64,000 nucleotides of DNA from the NCBI RefSeq assembly GCF_023155745.1, contig NZ_JAKNUS010000005.1, forward strand, positions 62,001-126,000, read 5' to 3'. Shown here piece after piece: positions 57,020 through 64,000 of the stretch (the stretch's first letter is position 1; each line of letters opens with the position of its first letter). This DNA is from Microbacterium kunmingense. Its GTDB lineage: Bacteria > Actinomycetota > Actinomycetes > Actinomycetales > Microbacteriaceae. A program made the translations under genes and the position numbers. The notes under the pieces were generated by a model. That model had not been told where the DNA came from. It saw only the letters and a list, made by a program, of their open reading frames with translations, and searched no databases.

Positions 57020-57615
57020 GTTGTCACCCCCATCTCCATGCGCAGGCGCGAGAGACCATCTCGCATCCTGGTCTTGATCGTTCCGAGCGGCGCACCCACG
57101 AGCGCCGCGATTTCGCTCTGACTGTAACCACCGAAGTAGGCGAGGGTCAGTGCCTCTCGCTGCGCATCCGGCAGGGTCTCGAGCGCTCGATTGACTTTTT
57201 CTGCTTCCAGGCGCAACTCCACGTGCTCGGCGACCGTGTCGTGAGCGACCCCGAGGTCGCGATAGCCCACCCGGATGTCGCGATCGGAACTCGACTGCGA
57301 CGACCTGACCCGGTCGACCGCGCGGCGATGTGCGATCGTGAGCACCCACGTTCTGCCCTGCCCCTTGTTCGGGGCGAAGCGGGAAGCGGATTGCCAGACT
57401 TCGAGGAAGACTTCCTGGAGCACTTCTTCACTCTGGGAGCGGTCGACCAGCACCCGGAGGATCAGCCCGAACACCCGCGGCGACAGCATGTCGTACAGCT
57501 GGGTGAAGGCGTCGCGGTCGCCCTGGGCGACCCGCTGGAGGAGATCTCCGACGTGGTCGGCGTGCGGTTCGTCCTCGCGCACGTCGGCTCCGTCGATCAC
57601 CACATCCAACAGCAT
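57016..57615 (-). CDS. sigK: ECF sigma factor SigK
   Basis: A 199-residue ECF factor with region 2 (DRDAFTQLYDMLSPRVFGLIL, QEVFLEVWQSASRF) and region 4 (LPDAQREALTLAYFGGYSQS, APLGTIKTRMRDGLSRLR). It lacks a SnoaL tail. The pairing with RskA and a divergent fasciclin gene matches the mycobacterial SigK regulon (mpt70/mpt83). It should bind the CCATCC/CCGAAC promoter found in front of the fasciclin gene. Confidence 0.94.
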   Translation of the reverse strand: MLLDVVIDGADVREDEPHADHVGDLLQRVAQGDRDAFTQLYDMLSPRVFGLILRVLVDRSQSEEVLQEVFLEVWQSASRFAPNKGQGRTWVLTIAHRRAVDRVRSSQSSSDRDIRVGYRDLGVAHDTVAEHVELRLEAEKVNRALETLPDAQREALTLAYFGGYSQSEIAALVGAPLGTIKTRMRDGLSRLRMEMGVTT

Positions 57616-57712
57616 GCCGTACTCCCCTCGGAATCCCGATTCCGGCGCTCGGTCAACACCTGTTCGTTGTACGGCGCTCTGCGGTTTGCCGATCCGGATA
57701 TCGCGGCGGGTC

Positions 57713-57739
57713 CCATCCGATCCGGGAGGGGTTCCGAAC
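57713..57739 (+). promoter_or_regulatory. SigK-type promoter of the fasciclin gene
   Basis: CCATCC (57713-57718), 15 bases, CCGAAC (57734-57739). The mycobacterial SigK consensus is CCATCC and CCGAAT with a slightly longer spacer as I recall. It lies 82 bases upstream of the fasciclin start and drives away from sigK. Confidence 0.7.
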
Positions 57740-57821
57740 GACCCGTTGTACCCGCTGAACCCGGCGGGGTCCCTGCACCGGGGACGCGGCCGTTGCCGCT
57801 TCGACTATCAGGAGGAACGCA

Positions 57822-58493
57822 ATGTCACGCAAGACTCGTCTCACCGCCGGTCTTTCCCTCGCCTTCGCTGCGACGCTCGCACTGAGCGCCTGTTCGTCCG
57901 GCGCCGGCACCGCGGAAGACACCATGGAGCCCTCGATGGAGCCGTCGACCGAAGCCTCGTCGCCGGCGATGGAAGAGGACATGGCCATGGACCCGGCCGC
58001 CAACCTCGTCGGCCCCGGCTGCGAGGCCTACGCCGAGCAGGTGCCCGACGGCGCCGGTTCGATCGAGGGCATGTCGACCGAGCCCGTCGCCGTCGCCGCA
58101 TCGAACAACCCGCTGCTGAGCACCCTCGTCCAGGCCGTCAGCGGCCAGCTCAACCCCGAGGTCGACCTCGTCGACACGCTCAACGGCGACGAGTTCACCG
58201 TGTTCGCCCCGGTCAACGACGCCTTCGCGGCGCTCGACCCGGCGACTCTCGAGTCGCTGAAGACCGACACCGCGGGTCTGACCTCGATCCTCACCTACCA
58301 CGTGGTTCCCGGGCAGCTCAGCCCCGACGAGGTCGTCGGCACGCAGACCACCGTGCAGGGTGCGGACCTGGAGGTGACCGGATCGGGCGACGAGCTCATG
58401 GTGAACCAGGCGAGCGTCATCTGCGGTGGCGTGGTCACCGCGAACGCCACGGTCTACCTCATCGACTCGGTCCTGACGCCGCCGGCTCAGTGA
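57822..58493 (+). CDS. Fasciclin-domain lipoprotein (MPT83-like)
   Basis: A 223-residue protein with lipobox LALSAC, a Met/Glu/Ser-Pro linker and one FAS1 domain (about residues 88-220). H1 and H2 boxes are [19 protein letters not shown] and LTYHVVPGQ. It is a surface adhesion-like protein, cognate to MPT70/MPT83 which SigK controls. Two Cys in the mature part (GPGCEAY and VICGG) match the disulfide of that group. Clear aggagg site before the ATG. Confidence 0.94.
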   Translation: MSRKTRLTAGLSLAFAATLALSACSSGAGTAEDTMEPSMEPSTEASSPAMEEDMAMDPAANLVGPGCEAYAEQVPDGAGSIEGMSTEPVAVAASNNPLLSTLVQAVSGQLNPEVDLVDTLNGDEFTVFAPVNDAFAALDPATLESLKTDTAGLTSILTYHVVPGQLSPDEVVGTQTTVQGADLEVTGSGDELMVNQASVICGGVVTANATVYLIDSVLTPPAQ

Positions 58494-58502
58494 CCTGATA
58501 CT

Positions 58503-58529
58503 CCCGGCCGTATCTGGGGTACGGCCGGG
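58503..58529 (+). terminator. Hairpin 1 after the fasciclin gene
   Basis: cccggccgta pairs with tacggccggg over 10 bp with a 7-nt loop, 10 bases after the stop. Confidence 0.7.
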
Positions 58530-58544
58530 TGAATGGGGCGGCGT

Positions 58545-58580
58545 GACCGCCGGTGCCTGGCGAGGTTGGCACCGGCGGTC
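58545..58580 (+). terminator. Hairpin 2 after the fasciclin gene
   Basis: gaccgccggtgcc pairs with ggcaccggcggtc over 13 bp with a 10-nt loop. With hairpin 1 it separates the fasciclin transcript from tRNA-Lys. Confidence 0.7.
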
Positions 58581-58633
58581 GCGTCGTTATGCGGTGCCGA
58601 CCTCGTGGTCGGACACCGTTAGGCTGGAAACGC

Positions 58634-58706
58634 GGGCCTCTAGCTCAGTCGGTAGAGCATCGGACTTTTAATCCGCGGGTCGTGGGTTCGAGCCCCACGG
58701 GGCCCA
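58634..58706 (+). tRNA. tRNA-Lys (anticodon TTT)
   Basis: 73-nt cloverleaf: acceptor GGGCCTC/GGGGCCC with one G-U, D arm GCTC...GAGC, anticodon loop CTTTTAA, T arm GTGGG-TTCGAGC-CCCAC. CCA is not fully encoded (ACCG follows). Confidence 0.97.
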
Positions 58707-58783
58707 CCGCCTCCCCCCTGCACGGTCGGGCCGATCCGTCAAGGGCCCCGGCCGGGTCGTTTCCCCCGCGTACCGTTTCGGGT

Positions 58784-60382
58784 ATGTCGTCGGCCGAACC
58801 CCCCTTGCTCGCGGGGCGCTATCGCGTCGGCGACTGCATCGGCGAAGGCGGGATGGCGCGGGTCTACCGGGCGGAGGACACCGCCCTCGGCAGGACGGTC
58901 GCCCTCAAGCGCATGCGAGGGTCGCTCGACGACGATCAGCCGCGTGTCCGGTCGGAGATGCGTGTTCTGGCTGGTCTCAGCCATCCCTCGCTCGTGACTC
59001 TCCTGGACGCCCACCTCGGTGACGAGACACCGGGCGGCGACGGCGACTTCCTCGTCATGGAGTACGTCGAAGGACCCACCCTGGCGCAGTGCCTGAGCGG
59101 TGGCCCACTCCCGGCCGCGACGGCGGCGGCGCTGACGATGGATCTCGCCGACGCACTTCACACGGTGCACGCCGCGGGGATCGTCCACCGCGACATCAAG
59201 CCGTCCAACATCCTCCTCTCCCCGTCGCCGCTTCCCATGCGGCAGTTCCGTGCGAAGCTGGCCGATTTCGGCATCGCCTACCTCCATGACAGCGCCCGGA
59301 TCACCTCCCCCGGCCTCGTCCTGGGAACGGCCGCCTACCTCGCCCCGGAACAGGTGCGGGGAGATGCCCCCACCCCCGCGGTCGACGTGTTCTCGCTGGG
59401 CCTCGTCACCATCGAGGCGCTCACGGGCCTTCGCGCCTATCGTCGCGGGACGGGCGCCGAGGCTCTCGTGGCGCGCCTGGCCGCAGCTCCGGACATCCCG
59501 CCGGACCTCGACGACGGATGGCGCGAGCTCCTGGTCGCGATGACCGCGCTCGACCCCCAGGATCGTCCCACCGCGCTGGAGGTCGCCGTCGCGGCATCCG
59601 CCCTCACCTCGACCGGGGTGATGATCGCCATGCCGCCTGCTGCGGCCGCGCCGATACCGGCCCCCTCCGGCGACGTCGCGCGGGAGCAGCGGGCACGGGT
59701 GCAGGACCTGGACACCTCCGAACTCCCCGTGACGATGCCGACCGTGCTGCCGGTCCCGTCGACATCAGCCGACCCGCTGCCCGTGGCCGTCCACCCGGGT
59801 TCGAGCCGCCGCGCCGCTCGTACCGATCGCACGCGACGATCGCGCCGCGCGACCGCCCTGTGGGGAGCCGCCGCGGTCGCGACGCTCCTCGTCGCCGGTG
59901 TCGTGAGCGCCCTGTCCGGCGCTTTCGGAACAGCCGGATCGGTGGCCCCTGTGGTGTCCGAACCCACACCCGCCCGGATTCTGCCCGCCCCCGATCCGAC
60001 CGAGGAGAGCGCGGAGGAGAACGTCACCTCTCCCGCCACCGTCCTGGACTCGGTGCCGGCCTCCGACACCGACGTGCGGACGGATGACGCGCAGCCCACC
60101 GATCCTCAGCCGCAGCCCGCTCCCACCGCGAGCGCTCGGCCCGCGGAGACCGCCCCCACGCCACGACCGAGCGTCAGTCCGGTGACGCCCGGGGGCGGCG
60201 GCGGCGGCAGCGGCGCGGGAAGCCCGTCGCCGACGCCCTCCGCACCCAGTCCGACGCCGACCGAGACCCCGCCGGACGACGGCGATGCGCCCGGTGCGGG
60301 GAGCGGGAACGGACCCGGAAGCGGCATCCCCGAGTGGCTGACGCCCCCGCCGTTCGATCGCGAATCCGCGACGCGCAGCTGA
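58784..60382 (+). CDS. Ser/Thr protein kinase (PknB type, no PASTA)
   Basis: A 532-residue membrane kinase. The kinase domain (about 10-275) has GEGGMARVY, VALKRM, HRDIKPSN, DFGIAY and APEQ. A membrane helix (about 365-390) is followed by an extracytoplasmic Pro/Thr/Gly-rich tail with no PASTA repeats, so muropeptide sensing is unlikely. The ATG 58784 has no strong ribosome site. It ends 1 base before convergent pncA. Confidence 0.93.
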   Translation: MSSAEPPLLAGRYRVGDCIGEGGMARVYRAEDTALGRTVALKRMRGSLDDDQPRVRSEMRVLAGLSHPSLVTLLDAHLGDETPGGDGDFLVMEYVEGPTLAQCLSGGPLPAATAAALTMDLADALHTVHAAGIVHRDIKPSNILLSPSPLPMRQFRAKLADFGIAYLHDSARITSPGLVLGTAAYLAPEQVRGDAPTPAVDVFSLGLVTIEALTGLRAYRRGTGAEALVARLAAAPDIPPDLDDGWRELLVAMTALDPQDRPTALEVAVAASALTSTGVMIAMPPAAAAPIPAPSGDVAREQRARVQDLDTSELPVTMPTVLPVPSTSADPLPVAVHPGSSRRAARTDRTRRSRRATALWGAAAVATLLVAGVVSALSGAFGTAGSVAPVVSEPTPARILPAPDPTEESAEENVTSPATVLDSVPASDTDVRTDDAQPTDPQPQPAPTASARPAETAPTPRPSVSPVTPGGGGGGSGAGSPSPTPSAPSPTPTETPPDDGDAPGAGSGNGPGSGIPEWLTPPPFDRESATRS

Positions 60383-60383
60383 C

Positions 60384-60962
60384 TCACGCCCGCGGCGGCA
60401 CCAGCTCCGCTCCCGCGCGCTGGATCTCCCTGAGGGCCTTCGCGCTCGATTCGGGGTGCACGCCCGCGATGAGGTCCGTCAGCACGCGCACATGTCGACC
60501 GGCGGCCAGCGCATCCAGGGCGGAGGCGCGCACGCAGTAGTCGGTCGCGATCCCCGCGACATCGATGTCGACGATGCCGTGCCGATCCAGCAGTTCGGCC
60601 GCGGTGGTCCCGTCCTCCGCGTGCCCCTCGAAGAGCGAGTAGGCCGGCCGCCCCTGACCCTTCTTCAGGTGATGGGACACCGCCGACGCGTCGAACAGGT
60701 CGTCGTACTCCGCCCCGTACGAGCCGGCGACGCAGTGCGGCGGCCAGGTGTCGATGAAGTCGGGGGTGTCGGAGAAGTGTCCGCCGTTGTCGTTGTCGGG
60801 GTCGTGCCAGTCGCGCGACGCGACGATGAGCGCATAGTCACGGGCGTGGTCGGCGAGGAAGGCGGTCACCCGCGCCGCGACCTCGTCTCCCCCGGTCACC
60901 CCCAGCGCGCCGCGCTCGGTGAAGTCGTTCTGGAGGTCGACGATGAAGAGCGCCCGCGTCAT
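60384..60962 (-). CDS. pncA: Nicotinamidase / isochorismatase-family hydrolase
   Basis: A 192-residue hydrolase. Active-site Asp in FIVDLQNDF, Lys in LKKGQ and Cys in ATDYCVRASA form the triad; metal ligands lie in SRDWHDPDN and FSDT. It deamidates nicotinamide to nicotinate for NAD salvage and would activate pyrazinamide. Confidence 0.94.
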   Translation of the reverse strand: MTRALFIVDLQNDFTERGALGVTGGDEVAARVTAFLADHARDYALIVASRDWHDPDNDNGGHFSDTPDFIDTWPPHCVAGSYGAEYDDLFDASAVSHHLKKGQGRPAYSLFEGHAEDGTTAAELLDRHGIVDIDVAGIATDYCVRASALDALAAGRHVRVLTDLIAGVHPESSAKALREIQRAGAELVPPRA

Positions 60963-61023
60963 GGTTCGAGCCTACGACGGCCGATCGCCCGATGGACGTC
61001 AGGATCTACCGGGCGGGTGCCCC

Positions 61024-61434
61024 TCACCCGGCGGCGAACAGGAGGACCCAGGAGATCACGAGGCTGGTCAGCCCGAGACCGACCAGCCCGACCCCGAACC
61101 AGGCGACGAAGCGCACGACGGGCGAGCCCTTCGTCAATCGCATCCTGCGCGGGTCGTCCCGCCGGGCGAAGACGTCTGCGGAATCGCGTCCCTCGAGCGC
61201 GTGAAGCTGTTCCGGCGTGAGGCGCGCTTCACCGACCTCGCCACCCGAGCCGAACCACCGGGCGACCCGCCCGCCGTGCTCGTCGTCGTCGATCATCGCG
61301 GTGACCGGTTCCCAGGTGCCGTCCGCGAGGGCCAGGATGACACCGACGAGCAGGACGAGTCCGCCGACACCGAGACCCACCCAGCTGAAGATCTCCAGCA
61401 CCGCGTTCACCGCGGTGTCGGCAGAGGTGGTCAC
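61024..61434 (-). CDS. Two-helix membrane protein, unknown function
   Basis: A 136-residue protein, GTG start. Two membrane helices (about 14-38 and 108-133) flank a charged cytosolic loop. No family is recognised. It is 61 bases upstream of pncA on the same strand. Confidence 0.75.
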   Translation of the reverse strand: MTTSADTAVNAVLEIFSWVGLGVGGLVLLVGVILALADGTWEPVTAMIDDDEHGGRVARWFGSGGEVGEARLTPEQLHALEGRDSADVFARRDDPRRMRLTKGSPVVRFVAWFGVGLVGLGLTSLVISWVLLFAAG

Positions 61435-61494
61435 CCCGCGATTTTACGGGTGCAGCCGGCGTCGAGGACGCAGGCGGTCGGGGGGACACGGAAG

Positions 61495-61570
61495 TGGAGC
61501 CACCTAAGGGAATCGAACCCTTGACCTATTCATTACGAGTGAATCGCTCTGCCGACTGAGCTAAGGTGGC
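61495..61570 (-). tRNA. tRNA-Thr (anticodon CGT)
   Basis: 73-nt body (61498-61570) plus encoded CCA. Acceptor GCCACCT/AGGTGGC, D arm GCTC...GAGC, anticodon stem ATTCA/TGAAT around CTCGTAA, T arm AAGGG-TTCGATT-CCCTT. Confidence 0.97.
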
Positions 61571-61653
61571 GCGCGTCGCTCGCGCGATGCACGATCACCG
61601 ATCTTACAGCCTCGCCCGGCCTCGGGCGAACCGCGCCACCGCGGGTCGACGGG

Positions 61654-63213
61654 CTACTCGCAGCGCAGTCCGTCCTCGGGGACGACACCGTCGACGAGAT
61701 ACGCCTCCACGGCGGCATCCACGCACGCGTTCCCCTTGTTGTATCCCGTATGGCCCTCACCCACCCGGGTCACGAGAACGCCGGATGACAGCTGATCGGC
61801 AAGCGAGACCGACCATTCGTACGGTGTCGCCGGGTCGTTCGTCGTGCCCACGACGACGATGGGCGCGGCACCCTCCGCGGTGATCGCCTCACGCACGCCG
61901 GTGGGCGGATAGGGCCACACCGCACAGGGGTCGGGCCCGGCCCAGTAGGGAGCGATCGTGGGGGCTTCGACCTCGAGCTGCGCCTGCGCGGCCTCCTCGT
62001 CGGCGTCGAAGGCCTCGTCGTCGGGATAGTCCATGCAGTTGTAGGCACGGAACGCCTCGGTGGAGTTGTCGGTGTACTGACCGTCCTGGCGGCCGTAGTA
62101 GAAGTCGGCCAGGAGGAAGGCGAACTCGGGATCACCCTGGAGCACGTCGGTCAGGGCGTTGGTGAGGAAGGACCAGTTGTCGCGGGAGTACAGCGCCGCC
62201 ACGATGGCCGTGGTCAGGGCGTCGGCATTGAGTTCGCGCCCGTCGGAGGCGATGAGGGGTGCCGCGTCGGCGCTGGCCAGGAGCGCCCCGAGGTCTGCCA
62301 TCGCCTCGTCGACCGATCCCCGGAACGGGCAGTCGTCGCCAGCCAGGCAGTCGGTCATGTAGGCGCGCAGCGCCGACTCGAAACCGATGGCCTGGGTGGT
62401 GCTGACGTCGAAGCCCGACGCGGAGGGGTCGATCGCCCCGTCGAGGACGAGGCGCCCGACCCGGTCGGGGTAGAGCTTGGCGTACGTCGCGCCCAGGAAG
62501 GTGCCGTAGGAGTAACCGAGGTAGTTCAGCTGCTCATCGCCGAGCACGGCCCGGAGCAGGTCCATGTCGCGGGCGGCGTTCTCGGTGGTGATGAAGGGGA
62601 GGATGCCGCCGCTGTTCGCCTCGCACGCCTCAGCGAAGCCCTCATGCCGGTCGAGCCACTCCTGGGTCCAGGCCTCGCTGCCGCGCGGCGCCGAGATCTC
62701 GGGGAAGAGGTACGCGTCCATCTCGGCGGCGTCGTAGCATCGGACGGCGGTGGACGCGCCGACGCCGCGGGGATCGAACCCGATCACGTCGAACCGCTGC
62801 TGCAGCTGCTGGCCCACCGCAAATCCGAGGGAGTCTCTGATCAGGGCGACGCCGCTGGCTCCCGGTCCGCCTGGGTTGGTCAGGAGCGAACCGATCGCCT
62901 CGCCTCCAGTCGCCCGGTGGCGGATGACCGAGAGCTGGATCTCGCCCGCGGAGGGGTCGGACCAGTCCAGCGGAGCGCGGACGGTGGTGCAGTCGAACCC
63001 GTCGCCGCAGTCGGCCCACGTGAGGGTCTGATCGTAGAAGGGAAGCAGCTCCTGCTCCACCCCGTCGGTGTCGGGCGTCGGGCTCGCCGTCGACGCGGGC
63101 CTGGTCTCGGGGATGAGCGAATACACGCATCCCGAGAGCACCAGCGTCATCGCGGCGACGGTGGCGAGCGCCGCCGCGAGGCGGCGACGGAGGCGCGGAG
63201 GTGCGGAGGTCAC
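61654..63213 (-). CDS. Secreted alpha/beta-hydrolase (TAP/SlpD-type tripeptidyl aminopeptidase)
   Basis: A 519-residue lipoprotein, GTG start overlapping the holB stop. Signal peptide with lipobox LVLSGC. Catalytic Ser in LGYSYGTF, oxyanion strand LLTNPGGPGASG, Asp near TTNDPATPYE, His in GEGHTGYNKG; C-terminal TAP-like domain with paired Cys. It releases peptides from protein N-termini outside the cell. Confidence 0.92.
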   Translation of the reverse strand: MTSAPPRLRRRLAAALATVAAMTLVLSGCVYSLIPETRPASTASPTPDTDGVEQELLPFYDQTLTWADCGDGFDCTTVRAPLDWSDPSAGEIQLSVIRHRATGGEAIGSLLTNPGGPGASGVALIRDSLGFAVGQQLQQRFDVIGFDPRGVGASTAVRCYDAAEMDAYLFPEISAPRGSEAWTQEWLDRHEGFAEACEANSGGILPFITTENAARDMDLLRAVLGDEQLNYLGYSYGTFLGATYAKLYPDRVGRLVLDGAIDPSASGFDVSTTQAIGFESALRAYMTDCLAGDDCPFRGSVDEAMADLGALLASADAAPLIASDGRELNADALTTAIVAALYSRDNWSFLTNALTDVLQGDPEFAFLLADFYYGRQDGQYTDNSTEAFRAYNCMDYPDDEAFDADEEAAQAQLEVEAPTIAPYWAGPDPCAVWPYPPTGVREAITAEGAAPIVVVGTTNDPATPYEWSVSLADQLSSGVLVTRVGEGHTGYNKGNACVDAAVEAYLVDGVVPEDGLRCE

Positions 63214-64000
63214 GGGGTCCTTCCGGTGGCGACGGTGATCAGCATGCTCTCGATCGCGAGCGTGGGGGCGACGTTCTGCTCGAGGTTCCGCCGGGTCTCG
63301 GAGATCTGATCGAGGACCACGAGGGTGCGCGAGGGCTGCCACTGATCAGCGAGCGCGCGGATGTCGTCGGCGAACTCGCGGTTGATCATGTCGTCCTCGC
63401 GGCCGAACTGGCGCATGAGCACGTCGCGGAACAGCGACTGCAGATCGGTGAGCACCCGATCGATGCCGTCCCGCAGGCTCCGGGTCGCCCTCCGCTTCTG
63501 GTCGTCCTCCAGGGCCGAGAGCTGCCCGCGGACCGCGGGCGGCACGGGTGCGCCCTCCGCGATCCCGAGGGTGCGGCGAAGCTGCGCGCGCTCATGGTCG
63601 TCGCGCTCGGCGCTGAGCGCCTTGGCGTCATCGGTGGCGGCGGCGACGATGCGCGCGGCCACCTCGACTGCTCCCCCGACGCCCCGAACCGAGAGCACGG
63701 CGGCGAGGGTCTCTGCCCGGCGACGACGGGCCCCCTCGTCGCTTGCGAGGCGCTGCGCCATGCCGATGTGCCGCTGCGCATGCCGAGCCGATTGCTCGGC
63801 GATCTCGGGTGGCGCTCCCGTGCGCGACGCGATCAGGGCGGCGACGTCGGCGACGTCGGGCTCGCGCAGCCGCACGGTGCGCACGCGCGAGCGGATCGTC
63901 GGCAGCAGGTCGGCGTCGCTCGGCGCGCACAGCACCCACACCGTACGCTCGGGCGGCTCCTCGAGCGCTTTCAGCAGCACGTTCGAGGTGCGTTCGGCCA
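63210..64000 (-). CDS. holB: DNA polymerase III delta' subunit, C-terminal part (cut by window end)
   Basis: The frame is open past base 64000, so the ATP-binding N-terminus is missing; about 263 residues are visible. NVLLKALEEPPERTVWVLCA and LLPTIRSRVRTVRL are the sensor 1 and SRC regions typical of clamp-loader AAA+ proteins. It is part of the clamp loader for the beta sliding clamp. Its stop overlaps the peptidase start. Confidence 0.93.
   Translation of the reverse strand, partial: AERTSNVLLKALEEPPERTVWVLCAPSDADLLPTIRSRVRTVRLREPDVADVAALIASRTGAPPEIAEQSARHAQRHIGMAQRLASDEGARRRRAETLAAVLSVRGVGGAVEVAARIVAAATDDAKALSAERDDHERAQLRRTLGIAEGAPVPPAVRGQLSALEDDQKRRATRSLRDGIDRVLTDLQSLFRDVLMRQFGREDDMINREFADDIRALADQWQPSRTLVVLDQISETRRNLEQNVAPTLAIESMLITVATGRTP

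Overview
The window is high-GC actinobacterial DNA. It most likely comes from the chromosome of a Microbacterium-like member of the Microbacteriaceae. This is inferred from the gene families (fused IspDF beside CarD, SenX3/RegX3/PhoU, SigK/RskA, GlnR, DUF3263, LytR_C, WXG100), from frequent GTG starts, and from a short palindromic intergenic repeat of a type I associate with that family. It reads mostly as ordinary chromosome: gene density is high, no gap exceeds 300 bases, and there are three tRNAs and no rRNA. I saw no transposase, integrase, phage gene or CRISPR array.

Layout. 0-9.7 kb: the C-terminal part of a sensor kinase, a lone WXG100 protein, DUF2461, groEL with two CIRCE operators, a cold-shock protein, LytR_C and DUF3263 proteins, DUF2332, msrB plus a nitroreductase, a YdcZ-type transporter and a membrane protein. 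9.7-13.8 kb: a repeat patch beside tRNA-Thr(TGT), a DsbA-fold protein without its CXXC, an orphan MsiK/UgpC-type ATPase and a DUF4032 kinase-like protein. 13.8-27.2 kb: an accessory-looking catabolic island. It holds a 2-oxoacid dehydrogenase E2 and a fused E1 alpha/beta, a VOC protein, a GntR regulator, a PanE-like reductase, a Dabb protein, a zinc alcohol dehydrogenase, an XRE-cupin regulator, an SDR without its catalytic residues, an M24 protein with an altered metal site, a hydroxyisobutyrate-dehydrogenase-like protein and an amidohydrolase. Two kinds of palindromic operator candidate lie in its divergent promoter regions.

27.2-33.6 kb: rlmB, cysS, ispDF and carD in the order known from mycobacteria, interrupted by an EamA transporter and a GNAT protein. 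33.6-54.4 kb: a phosphate-centred stretch with regX3/senX3, phoU, gpmA, glnR, ppk1, a Nudix-phosphatase fusion and pstSCAB. PHO-box-like 11-nt direct repeats lie before phoU and before pstS. Between ppk1 and pstS sits a three-gene module: a phosphopantetheinyl-transferase-like protein, an M1 metallopeptidase and a 1322-aa Pls-type non-ribosomal peptide synthetase of the poly-lysine synthetase architecture. This is the strongest specialised-metabolism lead in the window.

54.4-64 kb: an aminotransferase class IV gene, a candidate 78-nt structured RNA, a hypothetical gene, the sigK-rskA pair facing a fasciclin lipoprotein gene with a SigK-like promoter, tRNA-Lys(TTT), a Ser/Thr kinase, pncA, a membrane protein, tRNA-Thr(CGT), a TAP-like secreted peptidase and the 3' part of holB.

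Three regulatory circuits can be proposed from sequence alone: HrcA/CIRCE on groEL; RegX3/PHO boxes on phoU/senX3 and pst, possibly also the divergent Pls gene; and SigK on the fasciclin gene.
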